Assembly: GCA_020632575.1 (NCBI GenBank)
Contig: JACKFH010000078.1
Span: 1-9,816 of the forward strand
From: Candidatus Omnitrophota bacterium
GTDB taxonomy: Bacteria; Hinthialibacterota; Hinthialibacteria; OLB16
DNA: 9,816 nucleotides
Direction: 5' to 3'
The translations under genes and the position numbers were made by a program. Below the pieces are notes generated by a model. That model did no database searches. It was not told where the DNA came from and saw nothing but the letters and a program-made list of their open reading frames with translations. How positions within the stretch are numbered: position 1 is the stretch's first letter; every line of letters begins with the position of its first letter. Below, in pieces: positions 1 through 5,416 of the stretch.

Positions 1-548
1 CGCCGCCGTTTGGCGATCAGGCCGACGGCACCGGCGCCGAGCAGCGCCATCGTAGTGGGTTCGGGGACTTCATCGCAGGGAACGTACTTCCAGACGACTG
101 TTTGGTTGACACCCCGGCTGGGGCCATTCGTTTCATTCACACCATCTTCCAAAATCCAAAAAGTCTGCAAAGTTGTGGTGTCATCGAAATACGCGTAACG
201 ACCAGAATTGATTGCCCCGGTGACCGCGGCTCCGAGACTTGAACTGGCAAAGACAAACCCGTCCGCCACATCAAATCTAAATTCTGAAAGGTCGTAGGTC
301 GCCCCCACCAAGCCATAGGAATCTCCGACTGTCACAACATCGAATGCGAGGAACTCATCGGGTGTCACCATGAGATCGGCCTGTGATGACAGGTCAAATT
401 TCACTGTCGCAGTCCAAGTGACACTCCCATCCAGCGGATACAAGAGGCCGGAGGAGGTATAACAGACCATTGTCGCGTGGGCCGGAACCGTCACCATGCC
501 AATCAGAATGAAAATCAACATTGAGGCGATACCAAAAGACGTCTTCAT
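1..548 (-). CDS. PEP-CTERM sorting domain protein 1 (3' end cut by window edge)
   Basis: The frame reads 182 residues before the window ends, within the KRRR tail, so only about three residues and the stop should be missing. The start is the ATG at 548, preceded by an AAAGGAAA Shine-Dalgarno about 7 nt upstream. Residues 1-25 form a signal peptide (Lys near the N-terminus, a hydrophobic core, then VPAHA before Thr26). The mature part is acidic, rich in beta-formers and Ser/Thr, with Cys29 and Cys158. PEP is at 162-164, followed by a hydrophobic stretch (TTMALLGAGAVGLIA) and RR. That tail is the family signal for exosortase processing at the inner membrane. The middle shows no recognisable domain and does not resemble the other six members. 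It is the last gene of the array here, far (715 bp) from its neighbour, so probably has its own promoter. Surface or matrix location is inferred. Confidence 0.9.
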   Translation of the reverse strand, partial: MKTSFGIASMLIFILIGMVTVPAHATMVCYTSSGLLYPLDGSVTWTATVKFDLSSQADLMVTPDEFLAFDVVTVGDSYGLVGATYDLSEFRFDVADGFVFASSSLGAAVTGAINSGRYAYFDDTTTLQTFWILEDGVNETNGPSRGVNQTVVWKYVPCDEVPEPTTMALLGAGAVGLIAKRR

Positions 549-848
549 GGGTGTTTCCTTTCAAATGTCAAATCTAATAGAGACTCACTTATTCAATCGT
601 CGGATAGAGATCTGTCCGGCGGAACAGTCAGGCGCAGGTTGGCATCGTTTCGGCCAGGAAATGATTCATTTTCGAAAGTCGAGCCAGTACGCAATACAAA
701 AACACAAGCAATCCGCCGCAACCGGAATTAACCACAAATAGGGCAATCCCAAAAGCGCAAGGCCTAATTGCAATCCTCAACGAACGGAAATCTCAAGATG
801 TACGGAATAAGAAAATCAATTCAGTAAATTATAAAAATGCAGTGATGC
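549..848 (-). other. Long leader/spacer upstream of PEP-CTERM protein 1
   Basis: No convincing gene is present. If the promoter at 849-877 is used, this would be a roughly 290-nt untranslated leader. On the plus strand the heptamer gcaatcc occurs three times (708-714, 743-749, 770-776) at unequal spacing, which might be protein-binding sites or chance. A weak stem-loop (ctgtcc/gaacag, one mismatch) is at 613-628. I recognise no riboswitch class. Confidence 0.35.
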
Positions 849-877
849 AATCTAAACTGAAGGAGAGCGGATGTCAA
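849..877 (-). promoter_or_regulatory. Candidate sigma70 promoter for PEP-CTERM protein 1
   Basis: Read on the minus strand, a perfect -35 (TTGACA, 877-872) is followed by a 17-bp spacer and TAGATT (854-849; four of six matches to TATAAT). A similar arrangement occurs in the homologous position upstream of the 1264-1815 gene (1988-2016), beside the same pyrimidine-rich sequence, which supports both. Transcription would start near 842. Confidence 0.45.
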
Positions 878-917
878 GGAAAAATACCTTCCCTCCCTTC
901 TCCCTTCTTTCAGTCTG

Positions 918-942
918 TCATTCCGACCGCTAGGGAGGAATC
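918..942. repeat. Interspersed ATTCC...GGAAT palindrome
   Basis: The sequence tcattccgaccgctaggga followed by ggaatct can pair ATTCC with GGAAT, then GA/GA tandem mismatches, then CC/GG. This shape is typical of widespread REP-like intergenic repeats in many bacterial genomes. A related but non-palindromic sequence (gtcgttccgaa) lies at the equivalent site near 2049. Confidence 0.45.
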
Positions 943-991
943 TGGTTCGAGGAGAAATCCATGCCGTTTTCCTCTCGTTTTGATCGAAGTG

Positions 992-1058
992 AGTCTGTTT
1001 CAACAGACTTCGATGTGGGTAGCCACCGAATTGATTCGGTGGCGGAGTGGGCCGGTTT
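992..1058 (+). repeat. Two-hairpin palindromic unit, copy 1 (inverted partner of 1091-1157)
   Basis: Hairpin A is AGTCTGTT-TC-AACAGACT (992-1009). A linker, TTCGATGTGGGTA-like, leads to hairpin B, GCCACCGAAT-TG-ATTCGGTGGC (1022-1043), then GGAGTGGGCCGG. Both stems are perfect with 2-nt loops. The unit matches the reverse complement of 1091-1157, and the stem differences are compensatory. It is REP/REPIN-like in form. It has no counterpart in the otherwise homologous spacer at 2017-2259. Confidence 0.75.
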
Positions 1059-1090
1059 GTGGAATTTGGATTGAAGCGACACACCCCTCT

Positions 1091-1157
1091 AATCTGGCCA
1101 ACCCCGCGACGGATTCAAATCCGTCGCTACGCACATCCAAGTCCGTTGAAACGGACT
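1091..1157 (-). repeat. Two-hairpin palindromic unit, copy 2
   Basis: On the plus strand, hairpin B is GCGACGGATT-CA-AATCCGTCGC (1106-1127) and hairpin A is AGTCCGTT-GA-AACGGACT (1140-1157), joined by TACGCACATCCA. The stems are 10 and 8 bp, both perfect. The unit lies in the opposite orientation to 992-1058 and in the same orientation as 2103-2154. Confidence 0.75.
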
Positions 1158-1165
1158 CACACAAA

Positions 1166-1197
1166 AAAAAGCCGAAGGATTTCTCCCTCGGCTTTTT
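1166..1197 (-). terminator. Rho-independent terminator of the 1264-1815 gene
   Basis: The stem AAAAAGCCGA(A)GGA pairs with TCC(C)TCGGCTTTTT around a short loop, with one mismatch. On the minus strand it ends in a run of U after the GC-rich stem. Being flanked by A and T runs, it could work in both directions. It lies 66 bp past the stop codon and is repeated at 2162-2193. Confidence 0.85.
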
Positions 1198-1231
1198 GTC
1201 CTCTTATGTAAACCCCGCTCTTCAAACCGTC

Positions 1232-1251
1232 ATTCCCGCAGAAGCGGGAAT
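1232..1251. repeat. ATTCCCGC hairpin beside a stop codon, copy 1
   Basis: ATTCCCGC-agaa-GCGGGAAT is a perfect 8-bp stem with a 4-nt loop, inside gtcattcccgc...gcgggaatccattc. It resembles a common interspersed repeat of many bacteria (for example the dRS3-type repeats of Neisseria). It lies 12 nt beyond the stop codon of the PEP-CTERM gene, and the same spacing recurs at 2228-2247 and 2878-2897. Confidence 0.75.
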
Positions 1252-1263
1252 CCATTCAAACCC

Positions 1264-1815
1264 TCAAACCACCCGCCGCCGCTTGGCGATCAGCCCCGCC
1301 GCGCCCATGCCGAGAAGCGCCATGGTGGTCGGTTCGGGGATTTCCTGGTGCTCAACGATGAGATCAACCTGCACGAAGGCATCGCTTGTCTCGATGATCG
1401 TATCAGTAGCGAAGGCCACTTTAACGGAATCATCCGTAAATGTTACAGTCGGGTTGATTGACCAATCGGCAAACGAGACAGACACGTTAACGATCCTTCC
1501 AGGGTGCCCCACCCAATCCAGATCGGTGAACTCGATCTCAACAAGTCCGTCGTAGTCGACGGAACTCGGCTGAGTTATTTCACCAGCATAGTCCATGAAT
1601 ATGCTTTCGCTGCCGATATCGATATTAAAGCCGGCCCAGGGCTCAAGTTCAAAGCCCGATCCTACCATAACATCTATCGGAGCATTGAATACGTTTGCCA
1701 CACCATTAAAAGATTCAGTAATTGTTACCGTATCCCCAATCAAAGTCGCGCCTGCCGGGGCGGCGCACAAGGATGCCAAAACGACCAAACACAAACCAAC
1801 TGCTAGATGTTTCAT
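1264..1815 (-). CDS. PEP-CTERM sorting domain protein 2
   Basis: This is a 183-residue protein. I chose the ATG at 1815 because TTGGAGGA sits 6 nt upstream and the paralogues start with the same MKHLA/MKQAL sequence; an in-frame start at 1863 would only add a non-signal extension. Residues 1-23 are a signal peptide ending CAAPAGA before Thr24. PEP is at 160-162, then TTMALLGMGAAGLIA, then KRRRVV. The mature part is acidic and beta-rich. It shares ATLIGD near the N-terminus, an LDWVG-x-P motif (99-105) and a T-DD-Ser/Gly patch (127-130) with the 5575-6192 protein, so the two are paralogues although four genes separate them. It has a candidate promoter at 1988-2016 and a terminator at 1166-1197, so looks monocistronic. 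It is probably an exosortase-processed surface protein; its specific function is unknown. Confidence 0.93.
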   Translation of the reverse strand: MKHLAVGLCLVVLASLCAAPAGATLIGDTVTITESFNGVANVFNAPIDVMVGSGFELEPWAGFNIDIGSESIFMDYAGEITQPSSVDYDGLVEIEFTDLDWVGHPGRIVNVSVSFADWSINPTVTFTDDSVKVAFATDTIIETSDAFVQVDLIVEHQEIPEPTTMALLGMGAAGLIAKRRRVV

Positions 1816-1827
1816 GAATAATCCTCC

Positions 1828-1844
1828 AAGCGGGGTCACCGCTT
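1828..1844 (-). promoter_or_regulatory. Small hairpin abutting the ribosome binding site
   Basis: In the mRNA sense AAGCGG-TGACC-CCGCTT forms a 6-bp stem directly followed by GGAGGA, the Shine-Dalgarno of the 1264-1815 gene. A similar structure precedes the 2260-2838 gene (2852-2864). It could affect ribosome access or mRNA stability; no effect is shown. Confidence 0.35.
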
Positions 1845-1987
1845 CGTTCCAAGTAGGAGCCACGCCGATACCTCACAGGGAAAGCAGCCCGCGATTCAGC
1901 GATAGGCTAACGGCTGGAACTTCAAACTCTGTTTTTTGATTCGGAATACAAAGACAATTAAGTGAAGCAGTGCAAATCAAGGAGGAT

Positions 1988-2016
1988 ATAAAATCACAGA
2001 GTGATGAGCCTGTCAA
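1988..2016 (-). promoter_or_regulatory. Candidate sigma70 promoter for PEP-CTERM protein 2
   Basis: On the minus strand TTGACA (2016-2011) is followed, after 17 bp, by TTTTAT (1993-1988), overlapping a longer TTTTATAT stretch. It corresponds in position to 849-877. The predicted leader is about 165 nt. Confidence 0.5.
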
Positions 2017-2102
2017 GTAAAAAGTCTTCCCCCCCCCTTTCTCTCCTGTCGTTCCGAAATAGTTGGATTGAAGCGACCAACCTTTCGAATCCGGCCAACC
2101 CC

Positions 2103-2154
2103 GCGACGGAATGAATTCCGTCGCTACGCACATCGAAGTCCGTTGAAACGGACT
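2103..2154 (-). repeat. Two-hairpin palindromic unit, copy 3
   Basis: On the plus strand, hairpin B is GCGACGGAAT-GA-ATTCCGTCGC (2103-2124) and hairpin A is AGTCCGTT-GA-AACGGACT (2137-2154). Against copy 2, the ninth stem pair is swapped from T-A to A-T, preserving the helix. Confidence 0.75.
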
Positions 2155-2161
2155 CAACCAA

Positions 2162-2193
2162 AAAAAGCCGAAGGACCTCTCCCTCGGCTTTTT
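2162..2193 (-). terminator. Rho-independent terminator of the 2260-2838 gene
   Basis: The stem AAAAAGCCGA(A)GGA pairs with TCC(C)TCGGCTTTTT, loop cctc. Sequence and position match 1166-1197. On the minus strand it follows the stop codon by 66 bp and ends the 2910-3599/2260-2838 pair. Confidence 0.85.
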
Positions 2194-2227
2194 GTCCTCT
2201 TATGTAAACCCCGCTCTTTAAACCGTC

Positions 2228-2247
2228 ATTCCCGCACAGGCGGGAAT
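2228..2247. repeat. ATTCCCGC hairpin beside a stop codon, copy 2
   Basis: ATTCCCGC-acag-GCGGGAAT is a perfect 8-bp stem lying 12 nt past the stop codon of the 2260-2838 gene. The loop differs from copy 1 (agaa) while the stem is identical. Confidence 0.75.
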
Positions 2248-2259
2248 CCATTCAAACCC

Positions 2260-2838
2260 TCAAACCATCCGCCGCCGCTTGACGACCAAGCCAACCGCGC
2301 CGGCGCCGAGCAGCGCCATCGTGGTGGGCTCAGGAACTTCGCATACGACCACATTATCGAGGTTGGTGAAATTGTCTTCGACCGGAAGTGAAATCTCGAG
2401 GCGATCGATAGTTTGACCAGCCAGGTTGCTCGCGGAAGCGGTGGCGTACGTATTGCCGGGAGTGAATACATCCACGGCGACCACCGCGGCGCCCAGATAG
2501 CCGGTGACTGTCATGTCCAAGCCCTGCCCATAGAAGGGTTGGTTTCGTAGGTCGAAACTGGCGAATTGAAAAAGTCCGCCATTCTCGAACCGCAGCAGTG
2601 GTGATACGCTGGGGTTGGCCTGGGCAACGCCTATGCCAGTTTCGCCAAATCCGTTGCCAAGCAAAACCTGATCCCCGAGAACCGTTATGGTGAATCCATC
2701 CTCGTTCAAGGTCTCCCCAGGGTTATAATAACCACCAGGGTATGCATCGAAGTCGATGGTCACGCAAGTCGCGCCTACCGGACCAGCGCACAGGGATGCC
2801 AAAACTACCAAAGACAAACCAATTGCTAGATGCTTCAT
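2260..2838 (-). CDS. PEP-CTERM sorting domain protein 3
   Basis: This is a 192-residue protein. I chose the ATG at 2838 over an in-frame ATG at 2901, because AAGGAG lies 8 nt upstream and the N-terminus then matches protein 2 (MKHLAIGLSLVVLASLCAGP). The signal peptide ends VGA before Thr24. The mature region opens with a TIDFD...Y...GFTI pattern, has LLRFENGGLFQFASFDL (81-97), a VTGY segment (111-114), and ends FTNLDNVVV (157-165). That order resembles the carbohydrate-binding-like beta-sandwich found in many PEP-CTERM proteins, but I cannot assign a family. Cys25 and Cys166 could form one disulphide joining the domain ends. PEP is at 169-171, then TTMALLGAGAVGLVV and KRRRMV. It lies 71 bp after the 2910-3599 gene and may be co-transcribed with it; a terminator follows at 2162-2193. 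Confidence 0.93.
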   Translation of the reverse strand: MKHLAIGLSLVVLASLCAGPVGATCVTIDFDAYPGGYYNPGETLNEDGFTITVLGDQVLLGNGFGETGIGVAQANPSVSPLLRFENGGLFQFASFDLRNQPFYGQGLDMTVTGYLGAAVVAVDVFTPGNTYATASASNLAGQTIDRLEISLPVEDNFTNLDNVVVCEVPEPTTMALLGAGAVGLVVKRRRMV

Positions 2839-2851
2839 GATGAATACTCCT

Positions 2852-2864
2852 TGCGGTGTTGCCG
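2852..2864 (-). promoter_or_regulatory. Small hairpin beside the ribosome binding site of protein 3
   Basis: In the mRNA sense GCGG-CAACA-CCGC lies just before AAGGAG. It is the counterpart of the hairpin at 1828-1844 (shared pattern AGCGG..AC.CCGC, then GGAG). The 4-bp stem is weak. Confidence 0.25.
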
Positions 2865-2877
2865 CTTTCTTATTGTC

Positions 2878-2897
2878 ATTCCAGCGCAGGTCGGAAT
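2878..2897. repeat. Degenerate ATTCC hairpin beside a stop codon, copy 3
   Basis: ATTCCAGC-gcag-GTCGGAAT is the same element as 1232-1251 and 2228-2247, with one stem mismatch and one G-T pair. It again lies 12 nt beyond a PEP-CTERM stop codon, with the shared flank tccattcaaac between. Confidence 0.6.
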
Positions 2898-2909
2898 CCA
2901 TTCAAACTC

Positions 2910-3599
2910 TCAAACCACCCGCCGCCGCTTGGCGATCAGCCCCGCCGCACCGGTGGCAAGAAGCGCCATCGTGGCAGGCTCGGGGATGTCTCCATTGCCG
3001 GCGGCTTCCGTGCTGATATCCAGAGTGGAGTAAATCAGAAAACCCCCGTTGCCATCGTTTGTTACGGTTGATCCATCGACAATGCTTACTTTCTCAACGG
3101 GTCCCTGCAACTCAATATAGAAGGTGGCCGATCCATCAGCCAGTTCGCTGTAAAGAGTGTTTGGAATCGTCAATGTGTAAACATTGTATTCGTCCTGACC
3201 GCCCCCATGATTCTCAAACAAATCATTCATCTCCGTGGTCAGGCTCATGCCGTCCAAAAGAAATGAAGCAAGCTGACTTCCCGGTGAGGCGGACTCGTGT
3301 CCTTGAATGGCCACGGTAATAGTTGCCTGAACGATGGTTTCCAGGATGGCCCCGTAAGAGTTGAATGTCCAACTGCCCGTTAAGACCGTTCCTAGCGGAT
3401 CATTTCCATACGATTGGTCGAATGGAGCGGGCTGTCCTGATATCGCATTAATGATATCGAGAACAGGTGGGGTTTCTCCATCATTGAATCCCGGCGAGGT
3501 GTTACCAAGCGATTCCTGGATCATCGTCGCTCCTACCGGGGCGGCGCAAAACGATACGAGAATCAGACATAGCGAACCTAATACAAGTTTTTCCATCAT
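2910..3599 (-). CDS. PEP-CTERM sorting domain protein 4
   Basis: This is a 229-residue protein. The start is the first ATG of an ATG-ATG pair at 3599, 6 nt after GGAG; a GTG at 3611 overlaps that Shine-Dalgarno and is unlikely. The signal peptide (1-24) ends FCAAPVGA before Thr25. The mature region, the longest in the array, has an acidic N-terminal part (GFNDGETPPV), a SWTF motif (76-79) followed by beta-strand-like segments, a Gly-rich turn (HGGGQDEY, 131-138) and a terminal STLDIS strand. It looks like a beta-sandwich but no family is recognised. PEP is at 206-208 and is followed by AT rather than TT; the hydrophobic part reads MALLATGAAGLIA, then KRRRVV. The LLATG variant is shared only with the decayed tail at 3698-3773. 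It may share an mRNA with the 2260-2838 gene. Confidence 0.92.
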   Translation of the reverse strand: MMEKLVLGSLCLILVSFCAAPVGATMIQESLGNTSPGFNDGETPPVLDIINAISGQPAPFDQSYGNDPLGTVLTGSWTFNSYGAILETIVQATITVAIQGHESASPGSQLASFLLDGMSLTTEMNDLFENHGGGQDEYNVYTLTIPNTLYSELADGSATFYIELQGPVEKVSIVDGSTVTNDGNGGFLIYSTLDISTEAAGNGDIPEPATMALLATGAAGLIAKRRRVV

Positions 3600-3905
3600 T
3601 CTGTTCTCCACTTTTTGATTTTTCTGTGACGAGAAAATGCCAATTCCTCCAACAATTCAAAAGATCACTCCCGTTTACGCGAGAGAATGTCCTCGACCTA
3701 AACCACCCCCCCTCCGCTTGGCGATCAGGTCCGCCGTTCCGGTGGCGAGAAGCGCCATGGCGGTGGTTTCTCCATAAAAATGAAGAAACCACCGCGCCCA
3801 AATTCAGCGAGACTGAGAATCTAAAAAATGTCTCTCACGAAATGCAACAATGAAAAGTCCAGCAAACCATATCAAAGTATTGATTCATTCTATTCATAAC
3901 TTAAC
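3600..3905 (-). other. Spacer between proteins 5 and 4
   Basis: Apart from the decayed PEP-CTERM tail at 3698-3773, I see no gene, strong terminator or convincing promoter. The part nearest the 2910-3599 gene is AT-rich and carries its ribosome binding site. An in-frame stop at 3804-3806 shows that the orphan tail has no body upstream. Confidence 0.4.
3698..3773 (-). pseudogene. Decayed orphan PEP-CTERM tail
   Basis: The minus strand reads GETTAMALLATGTADLIAKRR, clearly a PEP-CTERM tail closest to that of the 2910-3599 protein (shared LLATG). The PEP motif itself is lost. A run of seven G (3706-3712) carries one base too many: with six, the frame would end KRRGVV and TAG, matching the family ending. 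Upstream the frame meets a stop at 3804-3806, with no signal peptide or mature domain. It is best read as the remnant of an eighth array member whose body was deleted. Confidence 0.75.
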
Positions 3906-4562
3906 TCAAGCCATCCGCCGCCGCTTGACGACCAAGCCAACCGCGCCCGCGCCAAGAAGCGCCATCGTGGTGGGTTCGGGGATGTCGGGTTGCCCCAGAT
4001 CGACGGTGTAGGTAAATGTGGCCCCGGCCGTGCCCATGACCCCAAATGGGGTAGCGCTGTAGACAGTAACGCTAGAGGGACCGGTGGGCATGCCCATCAA
4101 AAAGCCTGAAAGGCCTCCTCCGCCGACAGTCACCCCTGTAATCATTGCGTTGGAGAAACCGGGAAACATGATGTTGCTTACACTTGTGGTGAAACTATTG
4201 ATATTCAGTCCTCCCACGACACCTTTAAGTCCAAAATCCATGGCTGCCGACGCGCCGAAATCGGTGATGGAAATGCCGAAACCAGTGGTCATCAACGTGA
4301 GTTCAACTTCGCCAATGACCACAGTAGGGGTGACACTTAGGGCTTTGGCGTACTGCTCGTAATAAATGTCAACTGTGACGACGTCACCGACCATCCCGGT
4401 CCCACTGCCGCTGAAAAAGACCTCATTCCCGCTTTCAGGATGAAAGCCCTCGCCAGAAATTTCCCAGTTAATGCCATCTTCTATGGGTGTCGCATTCACC
4501 GTGGTGACTCCGAAACAACACAGAAAGACCAAAGCCAAAACAACCACACCTAATCTCTTCAT
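3906..4562 (-). CDS. PEP-CTERM sorting domain protein 5 (tandem paralogue of protein 6)
   Basis: This is a 218-residue protein. Two in-frame ATGs lie six bases apart. I chose 4562 because GAGGG is then 8 nt upstream and the N-terminus (MKRLGVVVL) and spacing match the neighbouring paralogue; 4568 would be too close to the Shine-Dalgarno. The signal peptide ends TTVNA before Thr25. The mature part begins PIEDGINWEISGEGFH, contains NEVFFSGSGTGMVG and VDIYYEQY, and is rich in Gly, Thr and hydrophobic beta-strands; it has no cysteine. PEP is at 195-197, then TTMALLGAGAVGLVV and KRRRMA. It aligns end to end with the 4735-5394 product, so the pair arose by tandem duplication. No domain family is recognised; exosortase processing and surface location are inferred from the tail. 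Confidence 0.93.
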   Translation of the reverse strand: MKRLGVVVLALVFLCCFGVTTVNATPIEDGINWEISGEGFHPESGNEVFFSGSGTGMVGDVVTVDIYYEQYAKALSVTPTVVIGEVELTLMTTGFGISITDFGASAAMDFGLKGVVGGLNINSFTTSVSNIMFPGFSNAMITGVTVGGGGLSGFLMGMPTGPSSVTVYSATPFGVMGTAGATFTYTVDLGQPDIPEPTTMALLGAGAVGLVVKRRRMA

Positions 4563-4734
4563 TTTCATTTCCCTCTAGTTGCACACTATATCCGTCGCCC
4601 GCAAAGCGGGCAAAACCTCGGGCCTCAAACGCCTACACCATCCGCATAGGAATATCAGAGGGATGGGCGGAAAAGACTTTTATCAACATGCACGGGGCCG
4701 TTTTGTAATAGCCCGCATTGGTTCAATCTATTCT
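4563..4734 (-). repeat. Duplicated spacer module upstream of protein 5
   Basis: This spacer aligns along its length with 5395-5574. A 39-nt stretch (4595-4633) is identical to 5427-5465. Looser shared parts follow, such as atatcagagggatgggcgg. The downstream hairpin of the preceding gene (4693-4715) is eroded to a CGGG/CCCG stem here but intact at 5532-5554. No gene is present. Confidence 0.7.
4585..4613 (-). promoter_or_regulatory. Candidate promoter with internal operator-like palindrome (protein 5)
   Basis: On the minus strand TTGCCC (4613-4608), a 17-bp spacer and TATAGT (4590-4585) fit a sigma70 promoter with a weak -35. The inverted repeat GCCCGC-TTT-GCGGGC (4611-4597) overlaps the -35 and spacer and recurs exactly at 5429-5443. 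It could be a repressor site, or a hairpin if transcription starts further upstream. Confidence 0.35.
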
Positions 4735-5394
4735 TCAAGCCACCCGCCGCCGTTTGGCGATCAAACTGACCGCGCCAGCACCGAGGAGCGCCATCGTGGT
4801 GGGTTCGGGAATTTCTGGTTGCCCCATATCCACAACAAAAGTGGCAGTGGCGCATTTGGTGCCCATGACATTGAACGTGCCGGCGGGATTGTATAAGCAG
4901 ACGCTATTCGGACCCTCACCCAACATTCCCATCACGCTGGTTGATAAGCCATCTCCCCCGACATTCACGCCCGTGATCATCGCATTGGGGTAACCCGTGA
5001 ACGAATAATTGCTGACGCAGGCGTTGAGGGTGTAGATGTCCAGGCCGGCAACGTTGCTTTTGAGACCGAATTCCATGGCGGTTGACATACCGAAATCGGT
5101 GATGCAAAGACCAATGCCGGTGGTCATGAAGTTGAGTGAGACCTGACCAATAACCTGACGAGGCAAGCCGCCTAAGCCCTTGTCGTAGACCTCGTAATAG
5201 ATGTCGACACTGGCAGTGCCACCGACCATTCCCATTCCGCTACCACTGAAGAAAACTTCATTCCCGGTTTCGGAATGAAAACCCTCGCCTGAAATCTCCC
5301 AGAGAATGCCATCATCCATCGGGGTGGCATTCACCGTGACTCCGAAACAACACAGAAACACCAAACCCAAAACGACCACACCTAATCTCTTCAT
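4735..5394 (-). CDS. PEP-CTERM sorting domain protein 6 (tandem paralogue of protein 5)
   Basis: This is a 219-residue protein starting at ATG 5394, with AGAAGG 8 nt upstream. The signal peptide ends TVNA before Thr24. The mature part mirrors protein 5: a WEISGEGFH motif, NEVFFSGSGMGMVG, VDIYYEVY, an ITDFG motif (98-102), NAMITGV (137-143) and a VDMGQ-type linker before PEP (196-198). The tail is TTMALLGAGAVSLIA followed by KRRRVA. Unlike protein 5, the mature domain has four cysteines (97, 126, 166, 181) where protein 5 has Ser98, Ser127, Thr166 and Gly180. This could give two disulphides and fits an extracytoplasmic location. Its own spacer carries a candidate promoter (5417-5445), so it need not depend on the upstream gene. 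The function is unknown. Confidence 0.93.
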   Translation of the reverse strand: MKRLGVVVLGLVFLCCFGVTVNATPMDDGILWEISGEGFHSETGNEVFFSGSGMGMVGGTASVDIYYEVYDKGLGGLPRQVIGQVSLNFMTTGIGLCITDFGMSTAMEFGLKSNVAGLDIYTLNACVSNYSFTGYPNAMITGVNVGGDGLSTSVMGMLGEGPNSVCLYNPAGTFNVMGTKCATATFVVDMGQPEIPEPTTMALLGAGAVSLIAKRRRVA

Positions 5395-5416
5395 TATGAT
5401 TTCCTTCTAGCCGCAC

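Larger units (their letters stand above)
1068..1263. repeat. ~195-bp direct repeat, copy 1 (spacer module after the 1264-1815 gene)
   Basis: From GGATTGAAGCGAC up to the stop codon of the 1264-1815 gene, this block matches 2065-2259 with only scattered differences. The order is the same: two-hairpin unit, intrinsic terminator, a tgtaaaccccgctctt stretch, then the ATTCCCGC hairpin. Similarity continues into the PEP-CTERM coding tail (1264-1340 with 2260-2336), so the duplicated unit crosses the gene end. Confidence 0.8.
2065..2259. repeat. ~195-bp direct repeat, copy 2 (spacer module after the 2260-2838 gene)
   Basis: This is the same module as 1068-1263, carrying one two-hairpin unit, the terminator and the ATTCCCGC hairpin in the same order and spacing. 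Immediately upstream (2017-2064) it keeps the pyrimidine-rich tract and gtcgttccg seen in the other copy, but lacks the ~130 bp carrying the inverted two-hairpin unit. Confidence 0.8.

Noticed and set aside
641..656. Possible sigma54 (-24/-12) site TGGCCGAAACGATGCC on the minus strand upstream of protein 1
   Set aside because: The GG and GC spacing fits, but flanking consensus bases are poor and I find no such site upstream of the other six genes. A sigma70-like site at 849-877 is better supported.
992..1157. Insertion sequence or MITE bounded by the inverted two-hairpin units
   Set aside because: The ends are inverted copies, but I see no target-site duplication or transposase, and single copies occur alone (2103-2154), so a REP-like doublet fits better.
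842..1555. 237-codon plus-strand frame
   Set aside because: It runs through palindromes, a terminator and the antisense of a PEP-CTERM gene; it has no Shine-Dalgarno or protein-like pattern.
992..2247. CRISPR array
   Set aside because: The repeats are palindromes of differing length at irregular distances and in both orientations, with no uniform spacers or cas genes.
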